Below are positions 5,591-5,984 of a DNA stretch of 5,984 nt, one piece after another. Within the stretch, counting starts at the first letter, position 1, and every line of letters starts with the position of its first letter. The translations under genes were made by a program, and so were the position numbers. Below the pieces are notes generated by a model. It did no database searches. It was not told the origin of the DNA and saw nothing but the letters and a program-made list of their open reading frames with translations. The DNA comes from Deltaproteobacteria bacterium (GTDB lineage: Bacteria > Desulfobacterota > Syntrophobacteria > BM002), in contig CP070843.1 of the NCBI GenBank assembly GCA_020350905.1, forward strand, positions 2,598,517-2,604,500, written 5' to 3'.

Positions 5591-5621
5591 TTTACATTGT
5601 ATTGAGTTCAGTATAGATAAT
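5591..5621 (+). promoter_or_regulatory. Candidate promoter for the glycosyltransferase gene
   Basis: TTTACA (5591-5596, 5 of 6 to TTGACA) precedes GATAAT (5616-5621, 5 of 6 to TATAAT) with a 19-base spacer; TAGATA at 17-base spacing is the alternative. The surrounding DNA is AT-rich. A start near 5629 would give a leader of about 185 bases containing both hairpins below. Confidence 0.4.
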
Positions 5622-5674
5622 ACCGATAGACTATGGCCAACCAGGCGTGTGTTCTTTTGCAGATAGTTCAATCC

Positions 5675-5713
5675 CCCTCAGCTGATGCCAGGAAGGACAA
5701 TCAGCCCTGAGGG
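5675..5713 (+). promoter_or_regulatory. Leader stem-loop 1, 12 paired bases
   Basis: CCCTCAG (5675-5681) pairs with CTGAGGG (5707-5713), and the adjoining CTGAT (5682-5686) pairs with ATCAG (5700-5704), with only CC bulged. The 13-base loop contains AAGGA, which fits the ANGGA core recognised by CsrA/RsmA-type proteins; this is suggestive only. It does not match the c-di-GMP riboswitch motifs I know. Confidence 0.55.
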
Positions 5714-5742
5714 AACCAATAGCAGACTTGGAACTATTTCCC
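5711..5742 (+). promoter_or_regulatory. Leader stem-loop 2, competing with stem-loop 1
   Basis: GGGA (5711-5714) pairs with TCCC (5739-5742) and AATAG (5718-5722) pairs with CTATT (5734-5738), with ACC bulged. Its first three bases (GGG, 5711-5713) are the last three of the stem-loop 1 arm, so the two full stems cannot form together. Confidence 0.45.
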
Positions 5743-5814
5743 AGCAATCGACATTATGAGAGCGACGGCGCAGAGCTACACTTTTTACTAGAACCTCAAT
5801 GGTGAAGATAACTC

Positions 5815-5984
5815 ATGAGCGTGCTTGAACATATATTGCTGGTCTTCTACCTGCTTGCCTTATTCTCCCTCTTTGTCTACGGGATTAACTGCTACTTCTT
5901 AATGATCTACTATCGCATGAGTCTTCCGAAAGCCCGCCTAAGGCTGCTGAACCTGCAAGATACATTCTGTAACACACTCCCCTT
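5815..5984 (+). CDS. Probable family 2 glycosyltransferase, membrane-anchored N-terminus (cut by window edge)
   Basis: Only the first 56 codons are present. They read MSVLEHILLVFYLLALFSLF followed by VYGINCYFLMIYYRMSLPKA and an LRLLNLQDTFCNTLP stretch. Residues about 5-33 are a strongly hydrophobic segment that would anchor the protein in the inner membrane. The YGxNCYxLxxYYR pattern followed by a short cytoplasmic stretch is how processive, BcsA-like GT2 enzymes of deltaproteobacteria and relatives begin, just before the catalytic domain that would lie off the right edge. The catalytic motifs (DD, DxD, QxxRW) are not visible, so the family call is inference from the N-terminus alone. The Shine-Dalgarno is weak: GGTGA 9 bases upstream of ATG 5815. 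An overlapping ATG at 5799 is in another frame and reaches a stop after nine codons; translation of that short frame could overlap the true start. Confidence 0.6.
   Translation, partial: MSVLEHILLVFYLLALFSLFVYGINCYFLMIYYRMSLPKARLRLLNLQDTFCNTLP

Larger units (their letters stand above)
5443..5814 (+). other. Gene-free leader region before the glycosyltransferase
   Basis: 372 bases without a supportable coding frame on either strand. The first 150 bases show nothing I recognise. The middle holds an AT-rich candidate promoter at 5591-5621, and the last 150 bases hold two overlapping stem-loops (5675-5742). The region probably acts as an untranslated leader of the gene starting at 5815. Confidence 0.55.

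Noticed and set aside
5591..5814. Known riboswitch such as c-di-GMP type I or II in the leader
   Set aside because: The conserved core sequences of those classes are not present; only generic stem-loops are visible.

Overview
The window looks like a chromosomal segment of a mesophilic Gram-negative bacterium of moderate GC. The gene families and the style of intergenic repeats best fit an uncultured deltaproteobacterial (Desulfobacterota-type) lineage. That placement is inference; there is no rRNA or marker gene to prove it. All coding regions look intact apart from the two cut by the window edges. I found no tRNA, rRNA, CRISPR array, transposase or phage gene.

Layout from left to right. (1) Positions 1-1272, minus strand: the N-terminal 424 residues of transketolase, running off the left edge. 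(2) Positions 1273-1944: about 670 bases with no gene, holding several hairpin-forming repeat remnants. (3) Positions 1945-2859, minus strand: a two-gene operon of an ECF-type sigma factor followed 12 bases later by a small soluble zinc-binding anti-sigma factor. A sigma-70-like promoter lies upstream and argues for the shorter sigma start at 2793. (4) Positions 2860-3137: the operon promoter, a GTGTCAGG-type palindromic repeat and a GC-rich hairpin. (5) A divergent pair: a class I SAM-dependent methyltransferase (minus, GTG start at 3866) and a DUF2064/CofC-like nucleotidyl- or glycosyltransferase (plus, 3964-4626), sharing a 97-base promoter region. (6) Positions 4627-4696: a second copy of the GTGTCAGG-type repeat, placed between convergent genes. 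(7) Positions 4697-5236, minus strand: an ADP-ribose-pyrophosphatase-like Nudix hydrolase. (8) Positions 5257-5442: a 186-base imperfect palindrome with perfect 22-base ends, just upstream of the Nudix gene. (9) Positions 5443-5814: a gene-free leader with a possible promoter and two overlapping, mutually exclusive hairpins. (10) Positions 5815-5984, plus strand: the membrane-anchored N-terminus of what is probably a family 2 glycosyltransferase.

The genes do not form one pathway. Transketolase serves the pentose phosphate or Calvin carbon rearrangements, the sigma/anti-sigma pair is a self-contained regulatory switch, and the rest are housekeeping or cell-envelope enzymes of uncertain substrate. 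The most unusual content is in the repeats: at least three palindromic repeat types are scattered through the intergenic gaps. One of them abuts the Nudix ribosome binding site and creates a false N-terminal extension in the longest open frame. The other item worth attention is the structured leader in front of the glycosyltransferase. I see no convincing new defence or mobile system.
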